Assembly (NCBI GenBank): GCA_964350695.1
Contig: CAYGKM010000005.1
Location: 62,001-126,000, forward strand
Source: TMED27 sp964350695
GTDB lineage: Bacteria > Pseudomonadota > Alphaproteobacteria > Micavibrionales > Micavibrionaceae
Direction of reading: 5' to 3'
Length of the DNA: 64,000 bases
Shown piece after piece: positions 43,026-52,700 of this stretch (the stretch's first letter is position 1; the number at the start of each line of letters is the position of its first letter). Below the pieces are notes generated by a model. The model ran no database searches. It was not told where the DNA came from and was given only the letters and a program-made list of their open reading frames with translations. A program made the translations under genes and the position numbers.

Positions 43026-43150
43026 AGTCATTTAAGACTCTTGCCTAGAGTCCTGATTCTATTGATTGAATCCACTTTTTTCCTTGACGGCGAATCGGTT
43101 TTGACTCAAGGTGCGCTTATGAACATAAGCGAGGATTTAAATGTCGAGTC
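42996..43150 (+). promoter_or_regulatory. GANTC-rich control region of ccrM
   Basis: The gap between rnhB and ccrM carries seven GANTC sites in 83 bases (starting at 43025, 43036, 43048, 43055, 43068, 43092, 43103). Two more lie just before (42996, 43001) and one just inside ccrM (43146). GANTC is the recognition site of CcrM, so the region is probably a methylation-sensitive control element for ccrM itself. I could not place a full CtrA box (TTAA-N7-TTAA). Confidence 0.7.
43114..43131 (+). promoter_or_regulatory. Leader hairpin in front of the ccrM ribosome-binding site
   Basis: A perfect 7-bp stem (CGCTTAT with ATAAGCG) closes a GAAC loop and its last base is the first G of the GAGG Shine-Dalgarno at 43131-43134. 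ATG follows at 43141. It could be an mRNA hairpin influencing translation or, as a near-palindrome, a protein operator. Confidence 0.45.
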
Positions 43151-44235
43151 AGAAATTCGATTTACCAACAGATTCCATTATCACAGGCGATTGCGTGAAA
43201 ATTATGCGTTCCCTCCCTGAAAAAAGCATTGATCTGATTTTTGCCGACCCTCCGTATAATCTTCAGCTTGGCGGCGATCTTCATCGTCCGAATAACTCCA
43301 AGGTGGACGCGGTTGATAATGATTGGGATCAGTATGAATCCTTGCAGCATTATGATGAATTTACGCGTGAGTGGCTTGGCGCGGCGCGCGATCTGCTTAA
43401 AGACGATGGCGGAATTTGGGTAATCGGCAGTTATCACAATATTTTCCGTCTTGGCTATATTTTGCAGGATATGGGGTTTTGGATTTTGAATGATGTGATT
43501 TGGCGCAAAACCAACCCTATGCCGAATTTTCGCGGTCGCCGCTTTACCAATGCGCATGAGACTTTGATCTGGGCGGGTAAAACCAAGGACAGCAAATATA
43601 CGTTTAATTATGACTCTATGAAGGCGTTGAATGAAGACCTTCAGATGCGCAGCGATTGGACGCTTCCACTATGTACGGGCGGAGAGCGCTTGAAAGATGC
43701 GGATGGCAAGAAGGCGCATCCGACACAAAAGCCGGAAAGTCTGCTATATAGGGTTTTGAGTGCCTCAACCAAGCCTGGTGATATTGTACTTGATCCGTTT
43801 TTCGGTACAGGCACAACCGGCGCAGTGGCGAAGAAAATGCGCCGTCATTATATTGGGCTTGAGCGTGATGAGACATATGCGGCGTTTGCGCGCGAGCGGA
43901 TTGCGGCTGCCGAAATTCTTGATGAGAACGTGCTACATCATGTGCAAAAACGCGAGAAGCCGCGTGTGCCATTCGGGACGTTGGTGGAAAACGGGATGAT
44001 TAAACCCGGAACTATCCTGAGTGATTCAAAGAACCGTTTTCAGGTGAGAGTGCAGGCCGATGGTAGTGTTTCCGCATTGAACCATATTGATAGCCCGCGC
44101 GGCTCTATTCATAAAGTCGGCGCGGCGGTGCAAGATGCGCCGTCATGTAATGGCTGGACGTTCTGGCATTATCAGGACGGGAAAACGACAAAGCCGATTG
44201 ATGCGTTGCGGGAGCAAATTCGAGCCAACGCGTAA
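43141..44235 (+). CDS. ccrM: CcrM-type adenine-N6 DNA methyltransferase (GANTC)
   Basis: This 364-residue beta-class methyltransferase is of the cell-cycle-regulated CcrM family, which methylates adenine in GANTC after replication. The catalytic motif DPPY is at residues 36-39, and the SAM-binding block DPFFGTGTTGAVAKKMRRHY with IGLERDETY lies around residue 220-240. The C-terminal 90 residues are the extra DNA-binding extension typical of CcrM rather than of restriction-system enzymes. No restriction enzyme is near. It lies 115 bp after rnhB behind a GANTC cluster, and GAGG at good distance supports the ATG at 43141. Confidence 0.93.
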   Translation: MSSQKFDLPTDSIITGDCVKIMRSLPEKSIDLIFADPPYNLQLGGDLHRPNNSKVDAVDNDWDQYESLQHYDEFTREWLGAARDLLKDDGGIWVIGSYHNIFRLGYILQDMGFWILNDVIWRKTNPMPNFRGRRFTNAHETLIWAGKTKDSKYTFNYDSMKALNEDLQMRSDWTLPLCTGGERLKDADGKKAHPTQKPESLLYRVLSASTKPGDIVLDPFFGTGTTGAVAKKMRRHYIGLERDETYAAFARERIAAAEILDENVLHHVQKREKPRVPFGTLVENGMIKPGTILSDSKNRFQVRVQADGSVSALNHIDSPRGSIHKVGAAVQDAPSCNGWTFWHYQDGKTTKPIDALREQIRANA

Positions 44236-44238
44236 GTA

Positions 44239-45186
44239 CTATCTGTATTCGGCGGCTTCTTTTTCTTTTTGAAGCTTTCGTTGTTCTTGCTCTTCCTTAC
44301 GTTTTTTCAAGCGCTCCTGATAGCGTTCTTTAAGGGCAAGCTCTTCAGGCGAGCGTTCGCGTTTTTTGCGATAGCTTTCTTCATAAATCAGCTGCTTAAG
44401 ATCTTCATCGGCGTAAATTTCAACACCTTCTAAGACTCCCAGAATATTGGCGAGTTTATAGCCATCGCGTGTGCCTGTTTCACCTTGATAGGAGAAAGAC
44501 TTAATTTTGAGAACAAGGAAGGCTTGGCGGTTATCGTATAGGTTCTCACTTGTTTGCATTTGTTTTTTGTATTTTCTGAAATTGATCAGGCCTTGTTGAA
44601 TGAAGTTTTCTGCCGCGTCAGGGGACATGGGCACTGTTTCTAAATTAATGGGGCGACTGAGCTCTACAACCAGTCCTTTGGGATAATCAGGCACATGCTG
44701 ATTATATCTGAGGTCACAAATTTCATCATAAAAATTATTGGCAAGAACTTCGAGCCTGCGTATGCCATCCACTTTATATTCATCTACAATTTCAAATACT
44801 TTTTTATCAAAATTATACTCGCCAAGCCGCAAAGGCTGAACTGCTTGGAAGCGTAAAGCAAATGTTTTGGAGTTTGTTGTCAGATACTCTTTTGCGGAAG
44901 CTGCAATTTTTAGCCATTCAAATTCATTGTGAATATAGTCTTGGTATATGTCGCATTCGTTGATACGCAAAAAATCATTCACATGCGCGGGATTGTTGAT
45001 ATTCATTTTCCCCAAGCGCCAATAGAGTTTTGACAGAGAAGAAACCGTAGGGCTTTCGTATATGTGATCTGCGGCTTCGGAAGGGACGACGATGTCTTCC
45101 ACGGCTATTTTTGCGTCTTCAGCCACAGAAACTGCGGGTATGAGAAGAAGAGAAAATATGCATAAAAAGAATAGTCTAGCCGCCAT
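44239..45186 (-). CDS. Exported protein of unknown function with charged C-terminal coil
   Basis: I do not recognise a family for this 315-residue protein. It starts with a signal peptide (LFFLCIFSLLLIPAVSVAED, cleavage near residue 22), followed by a mixed alpha/beta region of about 240 residues with two Cys (one in NECDIYQDY, one in DEICDLRYN) that could pair. A strongly charged helical tail (RSPEELALKERYQERLKKRK) closes it. An ATG at 45237 is also in frame, but 45186 puts the signal peptide at the N-terminus and has AGAAAG upstream. It ends 3 bp from the convergent ccrM stop and lies downstream of mutY. Confidence 0.6.
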   Translation of the reverse strand: MAARLFFLCIFSLLLIPAVSVAEDAKIAVEDIVVPSEAADHIYESPTVSSLSKLYWRLGKMNINNPAHVNDFLRINECDIYQDYIHNEFEWLKIAASAKEYLTTNSKTFALRFQAVQPLRLGEYNFDKKVFEIVDEYKVDGIRRLEVLANNFYDEICDLRYNQHVPDYPKGLVVELSRPINLETVPMSPDAAENFIQQGLINFRKYKKQMQTSENLYDNRQAFLVLKIKSFSYQGETGTRDGYKLANILGVLEGVEIYADEDLKQLIYEESYRKKRERSPEELALKERYQERLKKRKEEQEQRKLQKEKEAAEYR

Positions 45187-45242
45187 AAAAGAATATCTTT
45201 CTGAAATATAAGTCTTTTTTAGTATATCGCGATTCAAGGGGG

Positions 45243-46313
45243 TCAGGCAACTTTGATAAAAAGATTAAAGGCCTTTTTGAAAACACTGGGCAGTGCGGCG
45301 GATTGATTAGTAGGTGTATCCCAGAAATATTCATCTGAGAGCGGGGCTTTTGTATATGCATGGTGTAGGGTTAGCTCTAAATCGAAATGAGTGAAAGTGT
45401 GGTGCACGCGCTCTTTCATCGATTTTTTTAATATAAAAGCGGGATGGGTGTCGGTTTTTTCGATACCCCAATGATCGGTTGGCAGCGCGGCCATGCCGCC
45501 GAGCAAACCTTTATCGGGGCGTTTGTGGAAGAGGACTTCACCGCGCGAATTTTCTATCCAGTAGATGTGGCCGTATTTTTGCGGGCGGTTTTTCTTTTTG
45601 ATTTTACGGGGAAGCTCGGCGGCGATGTCTTTCTTTAAGGCGGCGCAGTTTTTGTTTAATGGGCAAAGAACGCAGCGCGGGGCTTTGGGGATGCATATCC
45701 CTGCCCCCAGATCCATGAAGCTTTGCGCGAGATCGCCGGGGCGGTCTGTGAAGCTATCGAAGAATAAATGCGCGATTTCTTTGAGCTGTTTCTTTGAATG
45801 CGGCAAAGGTTCTTCGATGGCGAAGAGGCGCGAGAGAACCCGCTCTACATTTCCGTCCATGACCGTTGCGGGTTTATTGAAGGCGATGGAGGTGATGGCG
45901 GCGGAGGTGTAATCCCCTATCCCCGGAAGCTCTTTGAGAGCGCTTTGGGTTTGCGGGAACTTTCCACCGAGCTCATTCGCCACCACTTTGGCGCATTTAT
46001 GGAGGTTCCGCGCTCTGGCGTAATATCCTAATCCCGCCCACGCCGCCATGACATCTTCGTTTTCGGCGCGCGCTAAATCCTGCACGGTTGGCCAGAGGGC
46101 GAGGAATTTTGTATAGTAGGCTTTGACAGCCTGAACGGTTGTTTGCTGGCACATGATTTCTGAAAGCCAGACTTTATAAGGATCGGCGGGTTCGCCAGAT
46201 TTAACCCGCCACGGAATTTCGCGGGCATGCGCATCATACCAGGATAGAAGTTGTCCCCGATATTCTTGTATCTGTTTGTCAGAAACCTTGTGATTATTAT
46301 TCGTGGTTGTCAT
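45243..46313 (-). CDS. mutY: A/G-specific adenine glycosylase
   Basis: This 356-residue base-excision repair enzyme removes adenine mispaired with 8-oxoguanine. The catalytic Glu region is MCQQTTVQAVKAYY, the helix-hairpin-helix reads LPGIGDYTSAAITSIAF with the catalytic Asp in VMDGNVERVLSR. The iron-sulfur cluster ligands have the C-x6-C-x2-C-x5-C spacing in CIPKAPRCVLCPLNKNC. A C-terminal NUDIX-like domain for 8-oxoG recognition follows from about residue 230. It is divergent from the DUF721 gene, and the start codons are 30 bp apart. Confidence 0.95.
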   Translation of the reverse strand: MTTTNNNHKVSDKQIQEYRGQLLSWYDAHAREIPWRVKSGEPADPYKVWLSEIMCQQTTVQAVKAYYTKFLALWPTVQDLARAENEDVMAAWAGLGYYARARNLHKCAKVVANELGGKFPQTQSALKELPGIGDYTSAAITSIAFNKPATVMDGNVERVLSRLFAIEEPLPHSKKQLKEIAHLFFDSFTDRPGDLAQSFMDLGAGICIPKAPRCVLCPLNKNCAALKKDIAAELPRKIKKKNRPQKYGHIYWIENSRGEVLFHKRPDKGLLGGMAALPTDHWGIEKTDTHPAFILKKSMKERVHHTFTHFDLELTLHHAYTKAPLSDEYFWDTPTNQSAALPSVFKKAFNLFIKVA

Positions 46314-46343
46314 TCTCGTTTTTCACACATAACTAGGAGCCCT

Positions 46344-46814
46344 ATGAAGACCCTTTCCGAAGCTACCGCAAGAATTGCCGGACGAAGCTTTCAGCGTAAA
46401 TATGTAGCGCTTGGGCGGATCGTTAGCAACTGGCGTGAGATTGCGGGGCCGAGTATTGCGGATAAGGCGCAGCCTGTGAAGCTGCATTACCGCAAAAGCA
46501 AGGACGGTGGAAAGCCGACGGCGACGCTCGAGATTGCCGCGTCTTCTGCAGATTCCACCAAGATGCACTATCAAAAAGGATTGATGCTGGAGCGGATTAA
46601 CCAGATTTTCGGGGAAGTATGGATTACCGATATTAAGTTTGTGGCGGTTGTGGCGAATAAGGTCGCCTTTAAAAAACCGAAAAAGCCGCCTACTCCCTTG
46701 ACAGATGAAGAGAAAAAGACTTTATCGGGGATGGTTTTAGACATTGAAGATGACGGGATAAAAAATAGTCTGTTGTCGCTCGGTCAGGGAATTCTTGAAA
46801 AGGATAAATCATGA
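46344..46814 (+). CDS. DUF721 (DciA-like) protein
   Basis: This 156-residue protein is of the DUF721 family, whose best-known member DciA helps load the replicative helicase DnaB. The N-terminal KH-like part contains LGRIVSNWREIAGPSIADKA, the family signature, and TATLEIAASSADSTKMHYQK. The ATG at 46344 is preceded by AGGAG at ideal distance; an in-frame upstream start inside mutY is rejected. It overlaps efp by ATGA. In many alphaproteobacteria this gene sits between mutY and a DsbA-like gene, as it does here with three genes inserted. Confidence 0.82.
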   Translation: MKTLSEATARIAGRSFQRKYVALGRIVSNWREIAGPSIADKAQPVKLHYRKSKDGGKPTATLEIAASSADSTKMHYQKGLMLERINQIFGEVWITDIKFVAVVANKVAFKKPKKPPTPLTDEEKKTLSGMVLDIEDDGIKNSLLSLGQGILEKDKS

Positions 46815-47377
46815 AGGTTAATGCGATTACGCTGCGTTCCGGGAACGTGATTGAATATAACGGTAAACTTTGCGTTGTCGTGAAAAACGACATCATTCAG
46901 CCCGGTAAAGGTGCATCTGTTGCGCAGGTTGAATTGCGCGATATCCGCACAGGAAACAAAGACAATGTCCGTTTCCGTACGCAAGAAACCGTTGAGAAGG
47001 TTCGCCTCGAACAAGATGAATATCAGTTCCTCTATGGGGACGGCGAAGATTATACCTTTATGCATCAGGGCAATTTCGAGCAGGTTGTGATTAAGCAAGA
47101 AACAATCGGTGATGCCTATATCTTCCTGCAAGAGGGCATGGTTGTCGAGGTTGAAACTTTTGAAGGCGAGCCTTTGGGCGTGTTGCTTCCGAAGACTGTG
47201 ACGCTTCTAATTGTCGAGGCCGAGCCTGTAGTTAAAGGGCAAACAGCCACAACATCCTATAAGCCTGCGATCTTAGAAAATGGCGCGAAGGTGATGGTGC
47301 CGCCGCATATTGATAGCGGCATTCGCATTGTTGTGAAAACCGAAGACGGCACGTATGTCGAGAGAGCAAAAGATTAA
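46811..47377 (+). CDS. efp: Elongation factor P
   Basis: This 188-residue translation factor relieves ribosome stalling at polyproline stretches. All three beta-barrel domains are present. The modifiable lysine is Lys33 in QPGKGASVAQV, and the C-terminal signature IRIVVKTEDGTYVERAKD is clear. It is coupled to the DUF721 gene by ATGA and to the phosphatase gene by a one-base overlap. No EF-P-modifying enzyme is visible in the window. Confidence 0.96.
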   Translation: MKVNAITLRSGNVIEYNGKLCVVVKNDIIQPGKGASVAQVELRDIRTGNKDNVRFRTQETVEKVRLEQDEYQFLYGDGEDYTFMHQGNFEQVVIKQETIGDAYIFLQEGMVVEVETFEGEPLGVLLPKTVTLLIVEAEPVVKGQTATTSYKPAILENGAKVMVPPHIDSGIRIVVKTEDGTYVERAKD

Positions 47378-48174
47378 TGGCCGCCGTACGTTCCCCGCAT
47401 ATGAATATCATGATCAAGGCGTCTGAAAAGGCGGCGCGCTCGCTTATTCGTGATTTTGGTGAAGTTGAGCAGCTTCAGATTTCGCAAAAAGGCCCCGGTG
47501 ATTTTGTGAGCGCGGCAGATAAGCGCGCGGAAGAAATTATTCAAGAAGTGCTGAGCGAGGCGTATCCGAAATTCAGTTTATTGATGGAAGAGCGCGGCGC
47601 AGTCGAGGGGAAAGATTCCGAGTATAAGTGGATTGTTGATCCATTGGACGGCACGACGAACTTTCTTCACGGCATTCCGCATTGGTGCATTTCGATTGCT
47701 CTTGAGCATAAGGGCGAGATTGTTTGCGGGTTGATCCATGATCCCATCAAAAACGAAATGTTTACGGCAGAAAAAAACATGGGTGCGTTCTTGCAGCGCA
47801 AGCGTTTGCGGGTTTCCGGTCGCCGTGATCCGCGATTGTCATGCGTTTTGACGGGCGCGCCGCACCGGGCGAAAAACAATCAGGATCAATTCTTCCGTGA
47901 GCAAAAGGCGGTTTGGGATATGGGTGTTTCGCTTCGTCGTTATGGCGCAGCGGCGCTCGACATGGCGTATGTTGCGGCAGGCCGCGCAGATGCATTCTGG
48001 GAACGGGGCCTCAGCGCATGGGACGTTGCGGCAGGAATTTTGATTGTCAAAGAAGCCGGCGGGTTTGTCGGGGATTTGGCTGCGCCGCATAAATCACCAT
48101 TATATACGGGCGACGTGATTGCCGCGAATGAAAGCCTGTTTAGGGATTTGCAGAAAGTTATAAAAGCTGCATAA
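47377..48174 (+). CDS. suhB: Inositol monophosphatase family protein
   Basis: This 265-residue magnesium-dependent phosphatase is of the SuhB/IMPase type. Metal-binding motifs are MEERG (Glu), IVDPLDGTTNFLHGIPHW (Asp/Asp cluster) and WERGLSAWDVAAGILIVKEAG (Asp near the C-terminus). In E. coli SuhB also takes part in rRNA antitermination; which role holds here is not visible. The ATG shares a base with the efp stop. Confidence 0.9.
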   Translation: MAAVRSPHMNIMIKASEKAARSLIRDFGEVEQLQISQKGPGDFVSAADKRAEEIIQEVLSEAYPKFSLLMEERGAVEGKDSEYKWIVDPLDGTTNFLHGIPHWCISIALEHKGEIVCGLIHDPIKNEMFTAEKNMGAFLQRKRLRVSGRRDPRLSCVLTGAPHRAKNNQDQFFREQKAVWDMGVSLRRYGAAALDMAYVAAGRADAFWERGLSAWDVAAGILIVKEAGGFVGDLAAPHKSPLYTGDVIAANESLFRDLQKVIKAA

Positions 48175-48181
48175 TCTTTTC

Positions 48182-48727
48182 ATGCTTCGTTTTCTTATCA
48201 TTTTTGGACTTCTGATCTCTCCCGCAATTGCGCAGGAGGAGCTCCAAGTTACAACCCCCACTGCGCAGGAAATTCTTAAACAGATTGACGGCGAGGTTGG
48301 CGAGGAACTCAGCAAGCGGATTGAAGCACTTAAAGAAGATGCGGCGAAAACGCCGCCTACTCCGTCATACCCCCTATCCAATGATTTAAAGCCGCAGAAA
48401 GTGATAACATCCGAGCTATCGGATTTTGCGTTGGTTTTAGATTTTGATGCCAATGAAACGACTTTAAGCAAGGCGCAAATTGCCAAAGTGGTTTCAGATA
48501 TCCCGATTAAGTTTCAACGGACATCGAATGTGCGGGTACAAGTGACATCATTTAACAATACCGCCGGTATCAGCGAAAATGAAAATAGACGCATTTCATT
48601 GCTTCGCGCTTTAGAGGTTCGCAAAGCTTTGGAGGCGCATAATATCTCCTATCGGAATGTGGATTTGATGCCGATGGGGCGCAGCGTGGATAAAAACCAG
48701 ATCGAGATTCGTTTCACACCGATTTGA
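48182..48727 (+). CDS. Exported OmpA-like domain protein
   Basis: This 181-residue protein has a signal peptide (FLIIFGLLISPAIAQE, cleavage after AIA). The C-terminal 90 residues resemble an OmpA-type peptidoglycan-binding domain: VLDFDANETTLSKAQIAKV corresponds to the 'F...s..l' strand, and NENRRISLLRALEVRKALE to the N-x-x-x-S-x-x-RA-x-x-V-x-x-x-L helix. The linker is proline/lysine-rich. It is small for an OmpA-family protein and has no beta-barrel, so it is more like a soluble periplasmic peptidoglycan-binding factor. It is 7 bp after the phosphatase. Confidence 0.65.
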   Translation: MLRFLIIFGLLISPAIAQEELQVTTPTAQEILKQIDGEVGEELSKRIEALKEDAAKTPPTPSYPLSNDLKPQKVITSELSDFALVLDFDANETTLSKAQIAKVVSDIPIKFQRTSNVRVQVTSFNNTAGISENENRRISLLRALEVRKALEAHNISYRNVDLMPMGRSVDKNQIEIRFTPI

Positions 48728-48776
48728 GAGTGCGCCCCTAGCGTGTGGATAATCAGCGCTGTCTACCGCAAAAACG

Positions 48777-48806
48777 TTGACATATAAGGCTTCGGAGCTG
48801 CATAAA
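48777..48806 (+). promoter_or_regulatory. Likely promoter for the dsbA-like / smc genes
   Basis: TTGACA (48777-48782) is followed after 18 bases by CATAAA (48801-48806), 34 bases before the DsbA-like start. The perfect -35 box makes this a good promoter candidate. AGGAGA precedes the ATG at 48841. Confidence 0.55.
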
Positions 48807-48840
48807 GAGGTATTCCAAACTCGAAATAGCAGGAGACCTT

Positions 48841-49749
48841 ATGTCCGAGCCAGCATCCGATTCTAAATCCAGCAATAAATGGATCATCATTGTCGTCGTT
48901 CTTTTATTGATTTTAGGCGGCTCCTATTACGCTTCGATATCAAATTCAGGGTCTTCAAGCGAAGGCGAGGTGTTAACGAGCGAAGAACAAATTTCAGCAG
49001 ATGAGGACGAGCTTGAGGCGATTGAAGAGGCCGTTGAAACGGACGAAGCCATTGAAGAGATGCCCGAGTATTGTGATGATGAAACGCAGAATACCAACGA
49101 GGACGGCACACTTAAAGATGAGTGTATGGCGGCGGAGTCTAACAGCGCAGACGGCGACGAGACAGGCGCATCAACCGATTCCGGTTCTTTTGACCTTATG
49201 GCGGCAAAGACAGAACGGATTTTGGGAGATCGCAATGCGCCGATCAAAATTTCCGAGCATAGCTCCTTCACATGCGGGCATTGCGGGAACTTTCACCAAA
49301 ATACGTTCAAGGAATTCAAGGCCGCGTATATTGATACAGGCAAGGCCTATCTTGTTTTTTCCGACTTTCCGCTAAACGCCCCTGCCCTGCATGCGACAAA
49401 AGTGAGTCGCTGTGTGCAAGGGGAGCAGTATTTTGATTTCGTGCAGGAGCTTTTTGAAAAGCAGGATGCGTGGGCGCAGGAGTCTAACTATCTTAAGTTT
49501 TTGAAAGAAACAGCCAACAAATACGGCGTTGACGACGAGACATTTAATGCGTGTTTGGGAAGTGAAGAGCTTCAAGATGCGATTTTGAAAAAGATGCAGG
49601 CCGTGTCTACACAGTTTCAGGTGCAATCAACGCCCAGCTTTGTGATTAATAATCAAAAGACGATTTCCGGGGGCGCGGCCTTCCCTGAATTTGATAAAGC
49701 TATTCAAGCGGCGGTCGCTGAAATCGAGGCAGAAAAACCCAGCGAATGA
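48841..49749 (+). CDS. Membrane-anchored DsbA-like thioredoxin-fold protein
   Basis: This 302-residue protein has one N-terminal membrane segment (about residues 13-34). A long acidic linker (roughly residues 35-110, very rich in Glu/Asp) leads to a DsbA/DSBA-family thioredoxin domain with redox motif C-G-H-C in SSFTCGHCGNFHQ and cis-Pro in QVQSTPSFVINN. It should face the periplasm and catalyse disulfide formation or isomerisation. It overlaps smc by ATGA, a linkage common in alphaproteobacteria. Confidence 0.88.
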   Translation: MSEPASDSKSSNKWIIIVVVLLLILGGSYYASISNSGSSSEGEVLTSEEQISADEDELEAIEEAVETDEAIEEMPEYCDDETQNTNEDGTLKDECMAAESNSADGDETGASTDSGSFDLMAAKTERILGDRNAPIKISEHSSFTCGHCGNFHQNTFKEFKAAYIDTGKAYLVFSDFPLNAPALHATKVSRCVQGEQYFDFVQELFEKQDAWAQESNYLKFLKETANKYGVDDETFNACLGSEELQDAILKKMQAVSTQFQVQSTPSFVINNQKTISGGAAFPEFDKAIQAAVAEIEAEKPSE

Positions 49750-52700
49750 TCCAATTCTCCCGACTGCGTTTAAACGGATTTAAATCCTTTGTTGAGCGAA
49801 CCGAGCTTGAAATCGGTCCGGGCTTAAACGGCGTTGTCGGGCCGAATGGATGCGGGAAGTCTAATCTTGTTGAAGCTTTGCGCTGGGTGATGGGTGAAAA
49901 CTCCGCCAAACGTATGCGCGGCGGCGGGATGGAAGATGTGATCTTTAACGGTACGTCTTCTCGCACGAAACGCAACATCGCGGAAGTCTCGCTTCTTCTT
50001 GATAACACTACGCGCACCGCGCCTTCGGCCTATAACGGCAATGACGAGATTGAAGTTGTTCGTAAGATTGAGCGCGATCGCGGGTCGCAATATCGCATCA
50101 ATGGCAAAGTTCTTCGGGCGCGCGATGTGCAGATGCTGTTTGCCGATACGGTTACGGGGTCTAACTCCCCTGCGCTTGTATCGCAAGGTCGGGTGACGCA
50201 GATGATTAATGCGAAGCCGCATGAGCGTCGTTTGATTTTGGAAGATTCCGCAGGGATTTCCGGGTTGTTTGCGCGGCGACATGAAGCGGAATTGCGTCTT
50301 AAGGCGGCCGATGCAAACTTGCTTCGGATCGAGGACATTTTGGGGTCTATGGAAGGGCGTTTGAGTGCGCTTAAGCGTCAGGCCCGCCAAGCCACGAGAT
50401 ACCGCAATGTTTCCACACAAATTCGCCAGATGGAAATCCTGATTGCTTATATGGAATGGCAGGCGTTGGAAGAGCGCATGGATGTGACGCGCGGCAAGTT
50501 TGATGTGGCCGAGAGCGCCGTTGCGGAGCATTTGGCAACAGTGACTCAGCTCACCAAAACGCAGACCACGCAAGCGCATGATTTACCAACATTGCGCAAA
50601 GCGGAAGTAGAAGCGGCGGCGAGCCTGCAGACCCAGAAAGTGGCGCTGCAGCGGATTGAAGATGAAGCGAACCGTTTGGAGCAGATGACGAGCGAGACGA
50701 AAGCGCAGCTTACGCAGACCGAGACGGATTTCGAACATGAAAGCACCAGCCTTGAAGATAACAGCGATGCGCTTGAGAAGATGGAAGCCGAGCATAGCCA
50801 AATTTTGTTTGATGAAGAGCGTGCGGATAAGCAGTTAAACGAGAAAGAAGCGCTGCGTGAGAAGCTCGAGGCGCAGGTTCTTGTGCTTGAGGAGCAGTAT
50901 AATACGTTGATGCAAGGCGCAGCGGAAGCCAAAGCGCAGCAGGATTCTCTGCTGACACGGCTTGAGAGTAATCAAGAACGTTTGGAGCGGTTGCAAAGCC
51001 GTAAAGTTACAGCGGAGAGTGATTTAAAGGCGCTGAATGCGAATACGGATTCCGGTGATAAGACTTTAGAGAAAGACGCAGAAGCGCTGCAAAAGAGCCT
51101 TGAGGGGTTTTCCAAGGCGATTGAGAAGAATCAAAGCGAGCTTGAGAGCCTGGCGGAAAAGATTGATAGCGCGCGCGAAAAAGCGAATGAGCTTGACCGT
51201 AAGAAATCAGAATTTATTGCTGAAATCAGTGTATTAGAAAGCTTTCTTCAATCAGATTCTGATGATGAGTTCACCCCTGTTTTGGGTGATGTTAAGCCGG
51301 ATAGCGGTTTTGAGAAGGCTTTGTCACGGGCGTTGGGTGATTCCCTGCTGGCGTCTTTGGACGAGCATGCGTCTTCGTCTTGGCGGGATTTGAAGCGTGA
51401 TGCGAAAGATTTGCCTGCGCTGCCGAGAGGTGCGGAGAGCTTGCTGCCGAAGGTGAAAGCGCCGAAAACGCTTGCGCCTGCGTTGTCGCAGATTGGGTAT
51501 GTTGCGGATGATGCGGCCGGTGAGAAGCTCTGGAGCGCGCTTGGGCCCGGGCAATCGCTTGTGTCATTGGATGGGACATATTGGCGCTGGGATGGGTTTA
51601 CGATCAAGGCTGCGGCGGCGGACCGCAATGCACAGCATTTAGAGCAGAAGAACAAGCTGGAGGCGTTGATCAAGAAGCGCCCTGCCCTTGAGAAAGAGGC
51701 AGATACAGCGCAGCAGGCTTTGCAGGCGTTGGTTGCGAAGCGTGAAGCGGTGGATGACGCGCAAAAAGAAGCGCGCGCCCAGAAGGCCGAGGTAGAGCGC
51801 ACACTTAATGAAAGCCGCGCTGCGCTTTCTGCTCTTCGTGAGAAAGCCGCCGCGCTTGCCAGTGAGCAACGCCGCTTAGAAGAAACGATTGCCTTGGCGG
51901 CGGATGATATTGCCGAAATGCTGAAAGCGATTAAAGACGATAAGACACGTTTGAGTGCCTATGAAGTCGAGAAAGATGACACGTCCGAGCAGGAGCTTGA
52001 GGCTGTAAAGGCGAGTTTGCAAGAGGCGCGGCAGGAGTTTGGCGAAGCGGTGCGTAGCTATGACATTACGCAGCAGCAGCAGAATACGCGCAAGGCACGT
52101 TTACAGGCGATTGCGGATGAGCGCGTGAACCTGAAGAACCGCGTTATTCGCGCACGCGAGCGCATGAAAGAGCTTGAGGAGCGTAAGACTTCGCTAAGCG
52201 AAAAGCTTGAGGAATTAAAGGCGCGCCCGAAAGACCATGAAGGCGATAAAGCGGCGCTGCTTGATAAGATTTCACAGTTAGAGACAACGCGCAGTGCGGC
52301 GGCGGAGAGTTTGGCCAAGTGTGAGACAGATGTATTCGAGACGGGACAAGCGCTTAAGGAAGCAGAGAATGCGTTGGGTGAGGTTCGGGAGAGCCGCGCA
52401 CACGCACAAGCGACTTTGGCGGCGATTCAGGAGCAGCGCGATGGATTGAATGCTTCTATTATCGAGAAGTTCGAGATGGAGCCGCATTCGCTGAAAGAGC
52501 ATTCCGCGATTGATATGGATAGAGAACTTGGTGATTTGGACAGCCTGAAGGGTAAGAAAGAGAAGCTGCACCGTGAGCGCGAGGCCATTGGCGCGGTGAA
52601 TTTGCGGGCCGAAGAGGAAGCGGCGGAGCTTGAGGGCGAAGTCGGCGGGTTGCTGCATGAGCGCAATGATCTGGTGCAGGCGATTGAAGAGCTGCGCGCA

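Noticed and set aside
43141..44235. CcrM as part of a restriction-modification or phage-defence system
   Set aside because: No nuclease gene lies next to it. The neighbours rnhB and mutY and the C-terminal extension fit the orphan, cell-cycle CcrM.
49824..50579. A 251-codon open frame on the minus strand inside smc
   Set aside because: It lies wholly opposite the SMC ATPase head and first coil, and the product shows no motif.
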